Positions 46,833-58,582 are shown, counted from the stretch's first letter. The stretch is DNA of 64,000 bases from Anaerolineales bacterium (GCA_015075625.1 JABTTZ010000001.1:1550001-1614000); one strand, 5' to 3'. The notes: a model not told the origin generated them from the letters alone. Translations and numbers: made by a program.

Positions 46833-49451
46833 ATGACCCACAGCCGCACCTTCGCACAATCATTCGTACAATCAATCGCTCGTAAACTCATGTTGGCGCT
46901 GGTGATCCTCACCGCGCTGGCAGTATCCATCAGCCCGTCCTTTGGCGGGCGCGTGCAGGCGCAAGAAAGCACGGCTTTGCTGCGCTTCGTCCACGCCGTC
47001 CCCGGCGCTGGCGGCGTCGATATTTACATTGATAGCATCCTCGCTGCGCAGAACGTTCTGTTTGGGACGGGGACGCGCTTCTTCACCGTAGAGGCAGGGC
47101 AGCGGGCGGTGACAATCACCCCTAACGGGCAAACCGCCCCCATCTTTTCGGGGGCTGTTCCGGCAACCGCTGATCTCGGTCATACCGTGATCGTGCAGGG
47201 GTCTCCCTCTGGCGTCGAAGTGGGCTTGTACGAGGACGAATTGTTCCCCGTCCGCTCTGGCGCAACCCGCCTGACAGCGATCCACGCCATTAAAGGCGCC
47301 GCCCCTGTTGATGTCCTTCTCGTCAGCGGCACGACGATCACCCCGCTGATTCAGGGCTTGACCTACGGGCAGCCCTTCGGGACGCTCGATATTCCCGCCT
47401 CGGCGGGTGATCTCGTCGTCGTTCCGGCGGGCGGGACGGTGGATGCCGCCGTCCTCCGTGCGGAAAAGGTCAGCCTTGTCGCCGGCACGTATAACACCGT
47501 GCTGGCGGTGGGCGCTCCAAGCGGCGAACCCGCCCCCAAAGCGCTGCTGCTGACGACCCCCACGCAGGCGGAAAACGCAGCAGCTTCGGCGTTGATCAGC
47601 TTTGTCCACGCGGCGACAGATGCCCCCGAAGTCGATGTCTATGTCAACGGGACGCTGATCGCGCCGCGTTTGGCGTTTGGCGCGGCAACGCCCCATGTGG
47701 CGCTGCCCGGTGGGGCGCAAGAAGTAACCCTCCGTGCGGCGGGGGCGGCGGCTGACTCCGCTCCGGTGGGGACGGTTTCGGCGGCGGTGAACGCTGGCTT
47801 TGCGGCAACGGTGATCATCTCCGGCGCGCTCGATGGCTTGAACATTGAAGCCTTCCCAGACCGCGTGAACAGCATCGATACGCTGAAGGCGCGGGTCAAG
47901 GTGATCAATGTCCTGGACAGCGAAAGCCTTTCCCTTGCCTTGCCAAGCGGCGAGAGTGTCGCGGGCGCAGAGGGCGTGGACGTTGCCCCCACCACAGGCG
48001 AGGCACGCCTAAAGGGTGGCTCGCTAGAGACGGCGCTCAGCCTTTCCCTCAGCGGCGGCACGCTGACGAACGTGATCCTTACCGGGCGGGCAACCGAACC
48101 GACGATCATCGTCAACACGACCAGCCTGAACGAACGTCCGGGCAACCTGCCCATGCCGGGCGGCGCGGCGGTGGCTGTCCAAGCGACGCCCACCCTTGCC
48201 CCCTTGCCAACAGCAGAGAGTGGCGGCGGGTCGGTGTTCTTGCCAACGGCAGCCCCGACGGTAGTCCCCGTCCCAACGACGGAGGCACCCATTGCCGTCC
48301 CCACCAGCAACCCTGATCTCGTCGTTGTCCAGCCGACGGCAAACCCACTGGCGTTCCAACCGACGCCCTTCGGCAAGACGGGCTGGACGGGGACAGTGGC
48401 GACAGACCCGGGTGTGAACCTGAAAATCCGCGAATACCCAAGCCAAGATGCCCGCACCCTTGCCCTCGTCCCCAGTGGCGATACGCTGGATGTGGACGGC
48501 TTGCGCGGACCGAAGGTCGATGAAAATCTGCCCACCCCCTCCGAACCAACGCCGACGCTCTCCGCCGAGGGGGTGATCATTGATGACCTGTGGGTGTTCG
48601 TTGAGTGGCGCAAGCCGGACGGCACAATCACGGGCTGGACGAAGCCGCAGTACCTCCGCCTGAAAAACGGGAAGGGAATCAACGTCTTCAAAGTGGAAGA
48701 TATTCTCACCCTCCCGCTGATCCCTGAAGATAAGTTTGGGGTGGTGGGCAGCGGCTCAGCGACGCCCATTGCCACCGTTGCCGATCGCGTCATTGCGACG
48801 GTGACGGTGAATCCGGGCGTCAACCTTCAGATGCGCCGCTTGCCCGGCATCGACAGCGAATCGCTCACGCTGCTCCCCGCTGGCGCTCAGTTGGTGGCGG
48901 TGGGGCGGACGGAAGTTGCCTCGCAGGGCGGCTTGATTGGTGAGCCGCAGTCGCTGACGTGGATCAACGCCATTTTTGAGACGGAGAGCGGGCGCATCAC
49001 CGGTTGGGTGAATTCGCAGTTCCTCGTCCTCACCTTCAAGGGACGCGCCTTTGACATCAAAGAACTGCCTCTTGTGACCGAGCCGACCCCGGGCGGCGTC
49101 GTGGGCAGCGCCCCGATTGTCCAGCCGCCTGTGCAAGCGGGGTTGGTGGCGACGGTGGACAAGGTGAACCCCGGCGCCAACCTCCAACTGCGCCGCACGC
49201 CAAGCGCACAGGGCGAGTCGTTGGGTCTGATTCCCTCTGGGGCGCAAATCCCCGTCTTGGGTCGGAACAACACCGCCGAGTGGCTGCTTGTGCAGTACAA
49301 TGGGGTTGAAGGCTGGGTGAACGCCTTCTTCGTCACGGTGACGAAGGACGGCAAGCGGGTGAACCTCTTTGACGACGTGAAGAACGTCAGCGAGGAAAAC
49401 GACGCCACCGTAACGCCCTCCCCCACCCCCTCGGCAACACCAGCCAGCTAA
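46833..49451 (+). CDS. secreted DUF4397/SH3b surface protein
   Basis: 872 residues. The N-terminus has a signal peptide ending near RVQAQ. DUF4397-type repeats follow (LLRFVHAVPGAGGVDIYID, LISFVHAATDAPEVDVYVN), spanning about 45-435. A Pro/Thr/Ala-rich linker (about 445-525) leads to three SH3b-like domains (VATDPGVNLKIREYP, VTVNPGVNLQMRRLP, KVNPGANLQLRRTP), which often bind cell-wall peptides. The C-terminus is again TPSPTPSATPAS. It is probably a wall- or sheath-associated protein. Confidence 0.85.
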   Translation: MTHSRTFAQSFVQSIARKLMLALVILTALAVSISPSFGGRVQAQESTALLRFVHAVPGAGGVDIYIDSILAAQNVLFGTGTRFFTVEAGQRAVTITPNGQTAPIFSGAVPATADLGHTVIVQGSPSGVEVGLYEDELFPVRSGATRLTAIHAIKGAAPVDVLLVSGTTITPLIQGLTYGQPFGTLDIPASAGDLVVVPAGGTVDAAVLRAEKVSLVAGTYNTVLAVGAPSGEPAPKALLLTTPTQAENAAASALISFVHAATDAPEVDVYVNGTLIAPRLAFGAATPHVALPGGAQEVTLRAAGAAADSAPVGTVSAAVNAGFAATVIISGALDGLNIEAFPDRVNSIDTLKARVKVINVLDSESLSLALPSGESVAGAEGVDVAPTTGEARLKGGSLETALSLSLSGGTLTNVILTGRATEPTIIVNTTSLNERPGNLPMPGGAAVAVQATPTLAPLPTAESGGGSVFLPTAAPTVVPVPTTEAPIAVPTSNPDLVVVQPTANPLAFQPTPFGKTGWTGTVATDPGVNLKIREYPSQDARTLALVPSGDTLDVDGLRGPKVDENLPTPSEPTPTLSAEGVIIDDLWVFVEWRKPDGTITGWTKPQYLRLKNGKGINVFKVEDILTLPLIPEDKFGVVGSGSATPIATVADRVIATVTVNPGVNLQMRRLPGIDSESLTLLPAGAQLVAVGRTEVASQGGLIGEPQSLTWINAIFETESGRITGWVNSQFLVLTFKGRAFDIKELPLVTEPTPGGVVGSAPIVQPPVQAGLVATVDKVNPGANLQLRRTPSAQGESLGLIPSGAQIPVLGRNNTAEWLLVQYNGVEGWVNAFFVTVTKDGKRVNLFDDVKNVSEENDATVTPSPTPSATPAS

Positions 49452-49491
49452 GGGCGGCGTTCATCACCGCTCCAAAACACGTCAATCACAC

Positions 49492-49524
49492 AAAGGGGGA
49501 TGCCTTATGGGGCGTCCCCCCTTT
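49492..49524 (+). terminator. strong hairpin after the DUF4397 gene
   Basis: AAAGGGGGATGCC pairs with GGCGTCCCCCCTTT (one bulge, one G-U pair), loop TTATGG. It is likely an intrinsic terminator, though the tract after it is only CCCTTAACT. Its loop contains an ATG at 49507 in frame with the next gene. Confidence 0.5.
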
Positions 49525-49533
49525 CCCTTAACT

Positions 49534-50748
49534 ATGCGTATTCTTCTCATTCATCCCCTTTTCATCCGGCTGAACGACTTCGGCGCCTGCGAGCAAGATC
49601 GCCTTTCGGGTCTGGAGGGTCTGCTGCGCCTCGGTCACACTGTGCAGGTGGTGACGATGAGCGGTGTTGGGCAAGCCCCAGAGCAGCACCGCGCCTTCTA
49701 CGCCGAACGCGGTGTACCCGCAGTGGTGCTTCCCTACCAGCGCTCTAAGCGTTCTCTGCTGCGCCTCGCCCGCTTGGGCTACCTTGATGGGGCGGCATGG
49801 GAGTATGGTACGCCCACCTTTCAGGCGGCGGTGGCGGCGGAGATTCAAGCCTTTGCGCCGGAAGTGGTGTGGTGTCACGGCTCATACATGTGGTCGCCCG
49901 CCCTCCAAGCGCGGGCGCGGGGAATTTCGGTGGTAGTGCGCTCCGTCAATTTTGAATCGCTGCACCATCGGGACGAGGTGAGTCGGCTGACTTTTGCCCA
50001 CCGCCTGCGCGTGTTTGCTAAAAAGTGCGGGGAAGAAAACGCGGCGCGGGGGGCGTCCGTTCTCGCTGCGATCAGCCCTGCGGAGCGGGCGCTTTATGAA
50101 AGCATTCCCCGCCACAGCGAAATCGCCACACTCCCCTTGCGTGCGCTGCCCGCTTTCCTACGCCCGCCGCGCCGGATCGTGGATGATGAGGCTGATCAAC
50201 CCACGCGCCCGCTGCGCGTCTTTTTTATGGGGTCCAGTTATAACATCCCTCACAACCGCGCTGCGCTGCTGTTCATCCTGAACGAGATCGTCCCTCGCGC
50301 CCGTGCCGCCGCACCGGGCGTCTTTGAATTTCACCTCCTCGGTGGCAAGATTCCCGCCCCCCTGCAAGCATCTGCCGCGCCGGATGTGATCTTCGATGGC
50401 TTTGTCCCCGATTTGGAGGCGCACCTCGCCGGAATGGACATTGCCCTTCCCCTCTGGCGTTTTGGGCGGGGGATGCAGCAGAAGGTGTTCGAGGCACTCT
50501 GTCGGGCGTTTCCGGTGATCACCCATCCCCGCGCTTTGGCGGGCTATGACTTTCGCGATGGCGAACACCTTCTTCACGCCGCAGAGCCGGACGAGGTGAT
50601 CAGCGCCCTTCTGAAACTGCGCGAGGCAGCCTATCGGCAGCGGCTTTCCGAAGGGGCAGCGCGGCAAAGCGCCGCCCTGTTTAGCGGGGCGATCCTTGAC
50701 GCCGAAGTAGCGCGTATTTTGGCGCGGGCAGCAGACGAAAAGGCATAA
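49534..50748 (+). CDS. GT4-like glycosyltransferase
   Basis: 404 residues from the ATG of MRILLIHPLF, the usual first strand of GT-B enzymes; an ATG at 49507 lies in a hairpin loop and adds nine residues. N-terminal DFGACEQDRLSGLEGLLRLG and C-terminal FMGSSYNIPHNRAALLFILN and DIALPLWRFGRGMQQKVFEAL fit sugar transferases acting on polysaccharides. The nucleotide sugar used is unknown. GDP-deoxy sugar genes lie 2.4 kb downstream. Confidence 0.8.
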   Translation: MRILLIHPLFIRLNDFGACEQDRLSGLEGLLRLGHTVQVVTMSGVGQAPEQHRAFYAERGVPAVVLPYQRSKRSLLRLARLGYLDGAAWEYGTPTFQAAVAAEIQAFAPEVVWCHGSYMWSPALQARARGISVVVRSVNFESLHHRDEVSRLTFAHRLRVFAKKCGEENAARGASVLAAISPAERALYESIPRHSEIATLPLRALPAFLRPPRRIVDDEADQPTRPLRVFFMGSSYNIPHNRAALLFILNEIVPRARAAAPGVFEFHLLGGKIPAPLQASAAPDVIFDGFVPDLEAHLAGMDIALPLWRFGRGMQQKVFEALCRAFPVITHPRALAGYDFRDGEHLLHAAEPDEVISALLKLREAAYRQRLSEGAARQSAALFSGAILDAEVARILARAADEKA

Positions 50749-50764
50749 AAGAGCGTGCAGTTTT

Positions 50765-50965
50765 GAAGCCCCGAAGGGGTGACTGCTTTCAGCCCGCTGC
50801 TTTAGCGGCGGGCGAACGCAGATAGCGCGGGCAGCACCAGAATACCCATTTTAAACAAGGGCATCTTTCAAAAACCCCTATCCCCCTACCCCCTTTCCCT
50901 GCAAGCAGGGAAAGGGGGTGAATAACCCTTCTCCGTTTACGGGGAGGGGCAAGGGGTGGGGTTTT
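50765..50965. repeat. intergenic repeat block
   Basis: GAAGCCCCGAAGGGGTGAC and CCCGCTGCTTTAGCGGCGGG of the main family, then CCCTTTCCCTGCAAGCAGG with GGGAAAGGGGG and the CGTTTACGGGGAGGGG type. The remaining bases to 51052 hold the ribosome binding site of the next gene. Confidence 0.75.
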
Positions 50966-51052
50966 GAAATGACTTGAAGATAAACGACAGAGCGTGGTGT
51001 GGTCGTGGTACAATGAACCGCGTTTCGGCAATGCGCTTTGGGGAGGGTTAGT

Positions 51053-53119
51053 ATGGCGGGGAAAATGCGATTTTGGGGGCTATTTATTGCCCTGAGCTTA
51101 CTGATCACAGCCTGCGGCGGACAAACACCCACCGCAACGCCGCCGCCTACCCCGCCACCGCCCCCAACGGTGACGATCACCCCCTCCGCAACACCCGACA
51201 CGCGCCGCCCCATTGCCGAGCGGGTGAACCCCGACACCCAAGCGACGATCACCTTTTTCCTCGCCGCTGGCGATGCCCCTGCTGTCGATATTTACATTGA
51301 GGCAAGCCTGACCGCCTCCCGCCTTGCGGCGGGGCGCCCCTCTGCCCGCCAGACGGTGAATGCCGGCGAATACAGCATCCGCGTTGTCCCCGCTGGCGAA
51401 GGGACAACCAGTGAGCGCCTTCTGTACAGCGGCACGCTCAGCTTTCGGGCGAAAACCAGCACGATCCTCGTCTTTCATGGGGCGGCGGATGCCCTGCAAG
51501 GGACGCCCTACCTTGAAGACCTGACGGGCGTTCCAGCAAAACAGGCGCGGCTCAGCGTCGTCAACGCGCTGAGCGAGACGGGCGCCGCCGAGGCTACCTT
51601 TGGCGAACTTGCGCTAGGGGCAGCCGATGTGGGCGGCTTGCCCACCGATGCCGTACTCGTCCCCGCTGGACGGGGGCGCTTCCGCTTTGCCCGCCGGGGG
51701 ACGACCCTTGTCGAGGTGGCGCTCTCCCCGCGAGAGCGCCAAACGAATACGATTATCGTTTATGATGGGGCGGGGGATAAGCCCACCGCCGCCCTGATCA
51801 GCACGCCCACCCAATTGGAAAGCCAACTGCGCATTCTCCACGCCAGCCGCACGGCGGGCGTTGCCGATATTTACCTTGATGATCGGAAGTTCCTCGCCAG
51901 CGCCGAATTTCCGCGTGGGACGCAGTATGAGACGACCCTTGCCGGCAATTACACGCTGCGCCTGACCAGCGCCAACGGAGCGGACACCCTCGCCGCGCTG
52001 CGCGTGACGCTTGCCCCCGATGCGAAAACGACGGTGATCATCACCGATATTCAAAACCCCCGCCCAAAGGCACGCGGCGAAGATACCTACCAAGAGATCA
52101 TCCCCAGTCTGACCCTTTTGAAGGAAGACCTCAGCCCCCTTCCAGAGGGGCTGATGCGCCTGACCGTCTACAACGCCATTGCCAACACAACAGACGCCCA
52201 GATCAGCGATCCGGTGCGCCTTGTGCCCGGGCTGACGGGCATTGATTACGGCAAGGCAAGCCGCGCCGCTGAACTTAGCGCCGGAGAGCGCGGCTTGGTC
52301 GTGACGGGGATATTGGGCAGCGGGCGGCGCACCTTAGAATTTTTTGATCTCTATCGCTTCAAACCCGGCTTTGCCTATCTCTATGTGATCACTGGACAGG
52401 AAGAAGGACTCCCCGTCTTTTTTGAAACGGAAGTGGGCGTCAAAAATGTGATCACGACAGCGACCCCCGCCCTGGTGATGAATGTGCGCTTTGTGAACGC
52501 CCTGACGAACGTTGGCGATGTCGATGTGCGCATTGGTGGGCGGACGATCTTTAGCGCTGTCCCCCCAGAGACGGCGCTGGATTTCACCCCGATTGAAGGC
52601 ATTGTCAGCACCATCCAGATTATCCCTACGGGGGGGGAGACGGTCATCCTGACCGCCGAACTCGTCGCCCGGGCGAACACCCAACTCTCAATCATCGCTC
52701 TGGGGTCGGGCGAAAATCTGCGCCTGCTGCAAACCGCCGAGCGCTACGATTCAACGACATCGGGGGCGCTGCTGCGCTTTGTCCATGCCGCGCCCGGGGT
52801 GGAGGCTGTCACCATCCAATCGCCCCTGACGATCCGATCCGCTGTGAACATTGATCCCTCCCTGCCCACGCCCACCCCCGTTGTCCGCAGCGTTCAGCAG
52901 TACGAGCGCGTGGAGTCGCTCTCCATCTCGCGAATTCGGGCATTTCGGGCGGGGACGTACACCTTCACCGCAAACCGCGTCACCGATGGCAGCCTTGTAG
53001 CGGATGTGTTCGATGTGACGATCCTTGAAGGGAAACGCTACGACTTGATTCTTTTTCCCGGTGATACAAGCCGCGCCCCGCGTTTGGTGCTGCTAGAGAC
53101 GAAAGCGATGGACGAATAA
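51053..53119 (+). CDS. DUF4397-repeat lipoprotein
   Basis: 688 residues from an ATG with GGGGAGGG upstream. LLITACGG is a lipobox, so Cys at about residue 20 should be lipidated. A Pro/Thr-rich spacer follows, then about five repeats of the DUF4397 type (ITFFLAAGDAPAVDIYIE, LRILHASRTAGVADIYLD, NVRFVNALTNVGDVDVRIG, LLRFVHAAPGVEAVTI). It is a membrane-anchored relative of the 46833 protein. Its stop lies five bases before the start of rmd, which may mean transcriptional coupling. Confidence 0.85.
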   Translation: MAGKMRFWGLFIALSLLITACGGQTPTATPPPTPPPPPTVTITPSATPDTRRPIAERVNPDTQATITFFLAAGDAPAVDIYIEASLTASRLAAGRPSARQTVNAGEYSIRVVPAGEGTTSERLLYSGTLSFRAKTSTILVFHGAADALQGTPYLEDLTGVPAKQARLSVVNALSETGAAEATFGELALGAADVGGLPTDAVLVPAGRGRFRFARRGTTLVEVALSPRERQTNTIIVYDGAGDKPTAALISTPTQLESQLRILHASRTAGVADIYLDDRKFLASAEFPRGTQYETTLAGNYTLRLTSANGADTLAALRVTLAPDAKTTVIITDIQNPRPKARGEDTYQEIIPSLTLLKEDLSPLPEGLMRLTVYNAIANTTDAQISDPVRLVPGLTGIDYGKASRAAELSAGERGLVVTGILGSGRRTLEFFDLYRFKPGFAYLYVITGQEEGLPVFFETEVGVKNVITTATPALVMNVRFVNALTNVGDVDVRIGGRTIFSAVPPETALDFTPIEGIVSTIQIIPTGGETVILTAELVARANTQLSIIALGSGENLRLLQTAERYDSTTSGALLRFVHAAPGVEAVTIQSPLTIRSAVNIDPSLPTPTPVVRSVQQYERVESLSISRIRAFRAGTYTFTANRVTDGSLVADVFDVTILEGKRYDLILFPGDTSRAPRLVLLETKAMDE

Positions 53120-53124
53120 GCACA

Positions 53125-55106
<1,982 letters not shown>

Positions 55107-55114
55107 GGTACGCC

Positions 55115-55320
55115 CGCCGCCTGTCACCCCTACGGGGCTTGAAGGCAAATGCCGCACGGTGTATTCCGTGTTAAGCCCCAGCGGGGTGATTATTCTTAGC
55201 GCGGGCGTTTTAACCCCGCGCCACCCCTACGGGGCTTGAAGGCAAATGCGGCACGGTGTATTCCGTCTTAAGCCCCATCGGGGTGATTATTCTTAGCGCG
55301 GGCGTTTTAACCCCGCGCCA
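55115..55320. repeat. two palindromic repeat units
   Basis: Two units with CACCCCTACGGGGCTTGAAG, GCACGGTGTATTCCGT, TTAAGCCCCAGCGGGGTGAT and GCGCGGGCGTTTTAACCCCG, the same modules as in the 36 kb array. Nothing else notable lies between gmd and the DUF4342 gene. Confidence 0.85.
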
Positions 55321-55440
55321 TGTGTTTCCCCGCGTCCGTGTGCGGCGTCCACCCATGATCGCCCATCCCCTTGCAACCTTTCTCCACAGCCTTCGTATTA
55401 AGTCTTTAGGAATCGATGATCTCTATAAGGAAGATAAACC

Positions 55441-55785
55441 ATGTCTGAGGAAACAAAACACAAGACCGAAGAAACCGTCCGCACCTTTGCCGAAGAACTC
55501 TCTGTCGCCGGAAATCAGCTTATTGGACGTGTCCAAGAATTGATCTCTGAGGGGAATATTCGCCGTCTGGTGATCAAGGACTCGAATGGGCGGTTGATCG
55601 TGGAAGTCCCCCTGACGTTGGGGGTTGTGGGCGGGGCGGGGGTGGCAATTTTTGCGCCGTTCCTCGCCGCGCTAGGGGCGCTGGCAGGGCTGCTCTCTCG
55701 CGTGCAAATTGTCGTGGAGCGCTACGAAGACCCGGCAGATGCGGCGAAAGAGGCAACCTCGAACGTCGTTGATCTAAACGACTAA
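55441..55785 (+). CDS. DUF4342 protein
   Basis: 114 residues. The segment VAGNQLIGRVQELISEGNIR and VIKDSNGRLIVEVPLTLGVV are characteristic of DUF4342. An amphipathic hydrophobic helix (about 60-85) could be a membrane segment or buried core. Function unknown in the family. It starts after GGAAG at a normal distance and is flanked by repeats on both sides, so it is probably transcribed alone. Confidence 0.8.
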   Translation: MSEETKHKTEETVRTFAEELSVAGNQLIGRVQELISEGNIRRLVIKDSNGRLIVEVPLTLGVVGGAGVAIFAPFLAALGALAGLLSRVQIVVERYEDPADAAKEATSNVVDLND

Positions 55786-55819
55786 GTACACCCACAATGA
55801 AAAGGCGGGATGGCGCATG

Positions 55820-55935
55820 ATCCCGCCGCTAAAGCAGCGGGCTGAAAGCAGCCACCCCCACGGGGCTTGAAGGCGAAAATGCCGTTCGCCTTTCCTCCTC
55901 AGCCGCATAGCGGCTGAGGGGGAATTATTTTTGTG
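55820..55935. repeat. palindromic repeat unit
   Basis: CCCGCCGCTAAAGCAGCGGG, CACCCCCACGGGGCTTGAAG and CCTCAGCCGCATAGCGGCTG. It follows the DUF4342 gene; no gene in 55786-56107. Confidence 0.8.
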
Positions 55936-56107
55936 CGGGGGCGCTGCCCCTCAACTCATTTTTGGTGGGGATAGGTACGTCTGTCCCCACCAGGGACTCG
56001 CCCTCATTTCTGCTCGTTTGTCCCACTTTTCACCCAACGCTCACCGGCTGACCTTTGTTTTCGTCCCAAAGTCCGGTATCATTCGCCGCCGTTACCCTGA
56101 CTGCAAA

Positions 56108-57517
56108 ATGGGACTTATGGGACGATCACAACCGACTTCGACAAATCTTCGGCGGCGGACCAGCAACGGCAGTTGGCAGTGGCTCATGATTGGGGTGATC
56201 CTCGGCATGGGCTGCTTCAGCGTCGTCTGTTTGGGCGCTTATGCCGCAAACTTGATCACGCTTAACCTACCTGGGCAGCAGCCCATCCTCACGCCGACCT
56301 TCGTTGTGGTGCAGGTGACGGCAACGCCCGAACCCACCACACCCGCACCGCCGCCTAGCCCCACCCCAGAAACAGCCATTGCACAGCCCACACAGCCGAC
56401 GCCTAATGCGCCAACGGCTACCGCGTTCATTGGCGTTCAGCCCACCCAACCCGGCGCTTCTGGCGGCAACGCTGGCACACTGCCCACCATCCCTGTTGTG
56501 GGGGCGACGGCAACGCTTGATGGGGGGAGTTTTACCCTATCAGGGACGCCGACGGTGATGGATTTGACGACGCCCGGCGCCTCTGGTGGGACGGGGGCGG
56601 TGGTTGATGTTAACCCGACGGAACTGCTCTTTTTGCAAGGCGGCTCATTCACGATGGGAACAACCCCCGCCGAAGCCGCCCGTGCGGTGGGCGACTGCCG
56701 AGATCGGGATCAGGGCATTTGTGAGATCACCTACACAGAAGATTCCGTCCCCGCGCACCAGATCACGGTGAATTCGTTCTGGATGGAACGCTTTGAGGTG
56801 TCCTTCTCGCAGTATGTTGCCTTCCTCAACAAGATTGGACCCGGAGCGCACCTGACGGGCTGCGGGGGCTTTCCGTGCGTCGCTATTCAGGGGGCGGGAA
56901 CACAAGCCGAACGCCCCAACAGCTACATTCGCTATGACGGCTTGCGCTACAGTGTCACGGTGGATTTCTACACGAATCGCCCGGTGTATTATGTGACATG
57001 GTACGGGGCAGACGCTTTTTGTCGTTCCATCGGGCGGCGCTTGCCCACCGAGGCGGAATGGGAACGGGCAGCGCGTGGTTTGCAGGGGCGGCTTTACCCC
57101 TGGGGCGATGCGTGGGACTCCAACCGCGCCCGCACCTCCCGCCCGACAAATCAAGGCGGACCGGACACCATCGACGCCTATCCTTCTGGGTCAACGCCAG
57201 AGGGGGTTTACAACCTCGCGGGGAACATTTCTGAATGGGTTGCCGATTGGTACGACGCCAACATTTACCGGACGACGGCGGCGAACACCATTGACCCGAA
57301 GGGTCCGCCAAGCGGGACGCGGAAGGTGCTGCGCGGCGGCGATTGGGACGCTGTGCCGCTTTTTGCCCGTTCGGTTCACCGCCGCGATGAAGACCCGCTG
57401 ACGCCGCGTAATTCGCTCGGTTTTCGCTGTGCCTCGGATACCAACCCGAACACAGTAGGCGGTGCGCCTCCCCAAGCGACACCCGTTGTTCCTATCCCAC
57501 CGGGAACGGGGGGGTAA
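56108..57517 (+). CDS. membrane-anchored FGE/SUMF1-fold protein
   Basis: 469 residues from the ATG at 56108. One N-terminal membrane segment (about 20-45) and a long Pro/Thr linker precede a formylglycine-generating-enzyme-like domain: LQGGSFTMGTTPAEA, FEVSFSQYVAFLN, RRLPTEAEWERAARG, GVYNLAGNISEWVADWY and VLRGGDWDAV. The active-site Cys pair of true FGE is not present (ARSVHRRDED at that place), so it probably does not generate formylglycine. It is more like the structural or EgtB-type branch of the fold, located outside the membrane. Confidence 0.85.
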   Translation: MGLMGRSQPTSTNLRRRTSNGSWQWLMIGVILGMGCFSVVCLGAYAANLITLNLPGQQPILTPTFVVVQVTATPEPTTPAPPPSPTPETAIAQPTQPTPNAPTATAFIGVQPTQPGASGGNAGTLPTIPVVGATATLDGGSFTLSGTPTVMDLTTPGASGGTGAVVDVNPTELLFLQGGSFTMGTTPAEAARAVGDCRDRDQGICEITYTEDSVPAHQITVNSFWMERFEVSFSQYVAFLNKIGPGAHLTGCGGFPCVAIQGAGTQAERPNSYIRYDGLRYSVTVDFYTNRPVYYVTWYGADAFCRSIGRRLPTEAEWERAARGLQGRLYPWGDAWDSNRARTSRPTNQGGPDTIDAYPSGSTPEGVYNLAGNISEWVADWYDANIYRTTAANTIDPKGPPSGTRKVLRGGDWDAVPLFARSVHRRDEDPLTPRNSLGFRCASDTNPNTVGGAPPQATPVVPIPPGTGG

Positions 57518-57534
57518 GGGGTTCTTCGCGTCGT

Positions 57535-57705
57535 GATCCCGCTGCTTCAGCGGCGGGCGCATACCATAGGCGGGGGTGTGGCACAGCGCGGGGTTAAAAC
57601 GCCCGCGCTAGGCATGATCACCCCGTCGGGGCTTGAATCCACAATGACTTGCCTTCCAAGCCCCGTCGGGGTGGTTATCTTCAGCCCGCTGCTTCAGCGG
57701 CGGGC
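57535..57705. repeat. palindromic repeat unit
   Basis: CCGCTGCTTCAGCGGCGGGC, GCGCGGGGTTAAAACGCCCG, CACCCCGTCGGGGCTTGAA and a second CCGCTGCTTCAGCGGCGGGC. It separates the FGE-like gene from the respiratory operon. Confidence 0.8.
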
Positions 57706-57790
57706 ATCCCTACTTCGTATCCCTCTTGTTCGGACATCACTCTATTGCTGAAATCCCTTTGCCCCGCTACAATCCCCGTTCACTGGCGCG

Positions 57791-57819
57791 TTGACACACT
57801 TTTTAAGTTGTGATAAATT
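57791..57819 (+). promoter_or_regulatory. promoter of Rieske/cytochrome b/cytochrome c operon
   Basis: TTGACA (57791-57796), a 17-base spacer and TAAATT (57814-57819) in an AT-rich stretch about 120 bases before the Rieske start. Confidence 0.6.
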
Positions 57820-57939
57820 TAACAGATAGCGACAAAAACCCGATAAATAACGCTTGTATGCCGATTTAGGCAACCCAAAAGAACGCCACCTCGCCCGTGA
57901 CTTTGAGGCGCTGCGCCACTTGAAAGGATTTGTTTAACC

Positions 57940-58533
57940 ATGACCTCACCCACCATCAAAGGCAAGGCGTCCGTCGCCCAGACTGCGGCTGCCAAAGCCC
58001 CTGCCCCCACCGCTGCCGATCAGACGATCAAACCGATCAACCGCCGCGAGTTCCTCTTTTACATTTGGGGCGCAAGTATGGCGCTTCTTTTGGCAACCAG
58101 CGGTGGGGCAATCATTTGGTTTGCCCTTCCACGCTTTAAGGCGGGGCAGTTTGGGGGTGTTTTCAGTATTGACCCCGGTGCCGTTCCGCCCGTCGGGGCA
58201 AAACCGGCAGAAAATGCCGTCGGGCGCTATTGGCTGGCGAACACCGAACAAGGCGTTGTCGCCCTCAGCGCCGTTTGCACACACCTCGGCTGCTTGTTCA
58301 AATGGTCGGACACGAACGGGCGCTTTGAATGCCCCTGTCACGGCTCAAAATTCACCAGCGACGGAACCTTTATTGAAGGACCCGCCCCCCGTGATTTGGA
58401 TCGCTTTGCCTTGAATATTGTCACCCCCTCTGGCACGCAGAGCTTCACCGATGGCGAGCCGGTCAATGCGACAGGGGCGACGGAAATCCAGATCAACACC
58501 GGGCGGAAACTGAAGGGCAAAGCGCACGGATAA
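57940..58533 (+). CDS. qcrA: Rieske iron-sulfur protein of quinol-cytochrome c reductase
   Basis: 197 residues. NRREFLFYIWGASMALLLAT is a Tat-like or membrane-anchor start after an Ala/Pro-rich cytoplasmic tail. The [2Fe-2S] ligands are in CTHLGC and CPCHGSKF. It accepts electrons from quinol at the Qo site of cytochrome b and passes them to cytochrome c. It is the first gene of a three-gene operon with cytochrome b (49 bases on) and cytochrome c. Confidence 0.95.
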   Translation: MTSPTIKGKASVAQTAAAKAPAPTAADQTIKPINRREFLFYIWGASMALLLATSGGAIIWFALPRFKAGQFGGVFSIDPGAVPPVGAKPAENAVGRYWLANTEQGVVALSAVCTHLGCLFKWSDTNGRFECPCHGSKFTSDGTFIEGPAPRDLDRFALNIVTPSGTQSFTDGEPVNATGATEIQINTGRKLKGKAHG

Positions 58534-58582
58534 CGGCTAGGGTAAAGGAAGCGCACCGCGTTCGATTAGAAGGGATAGAGTT

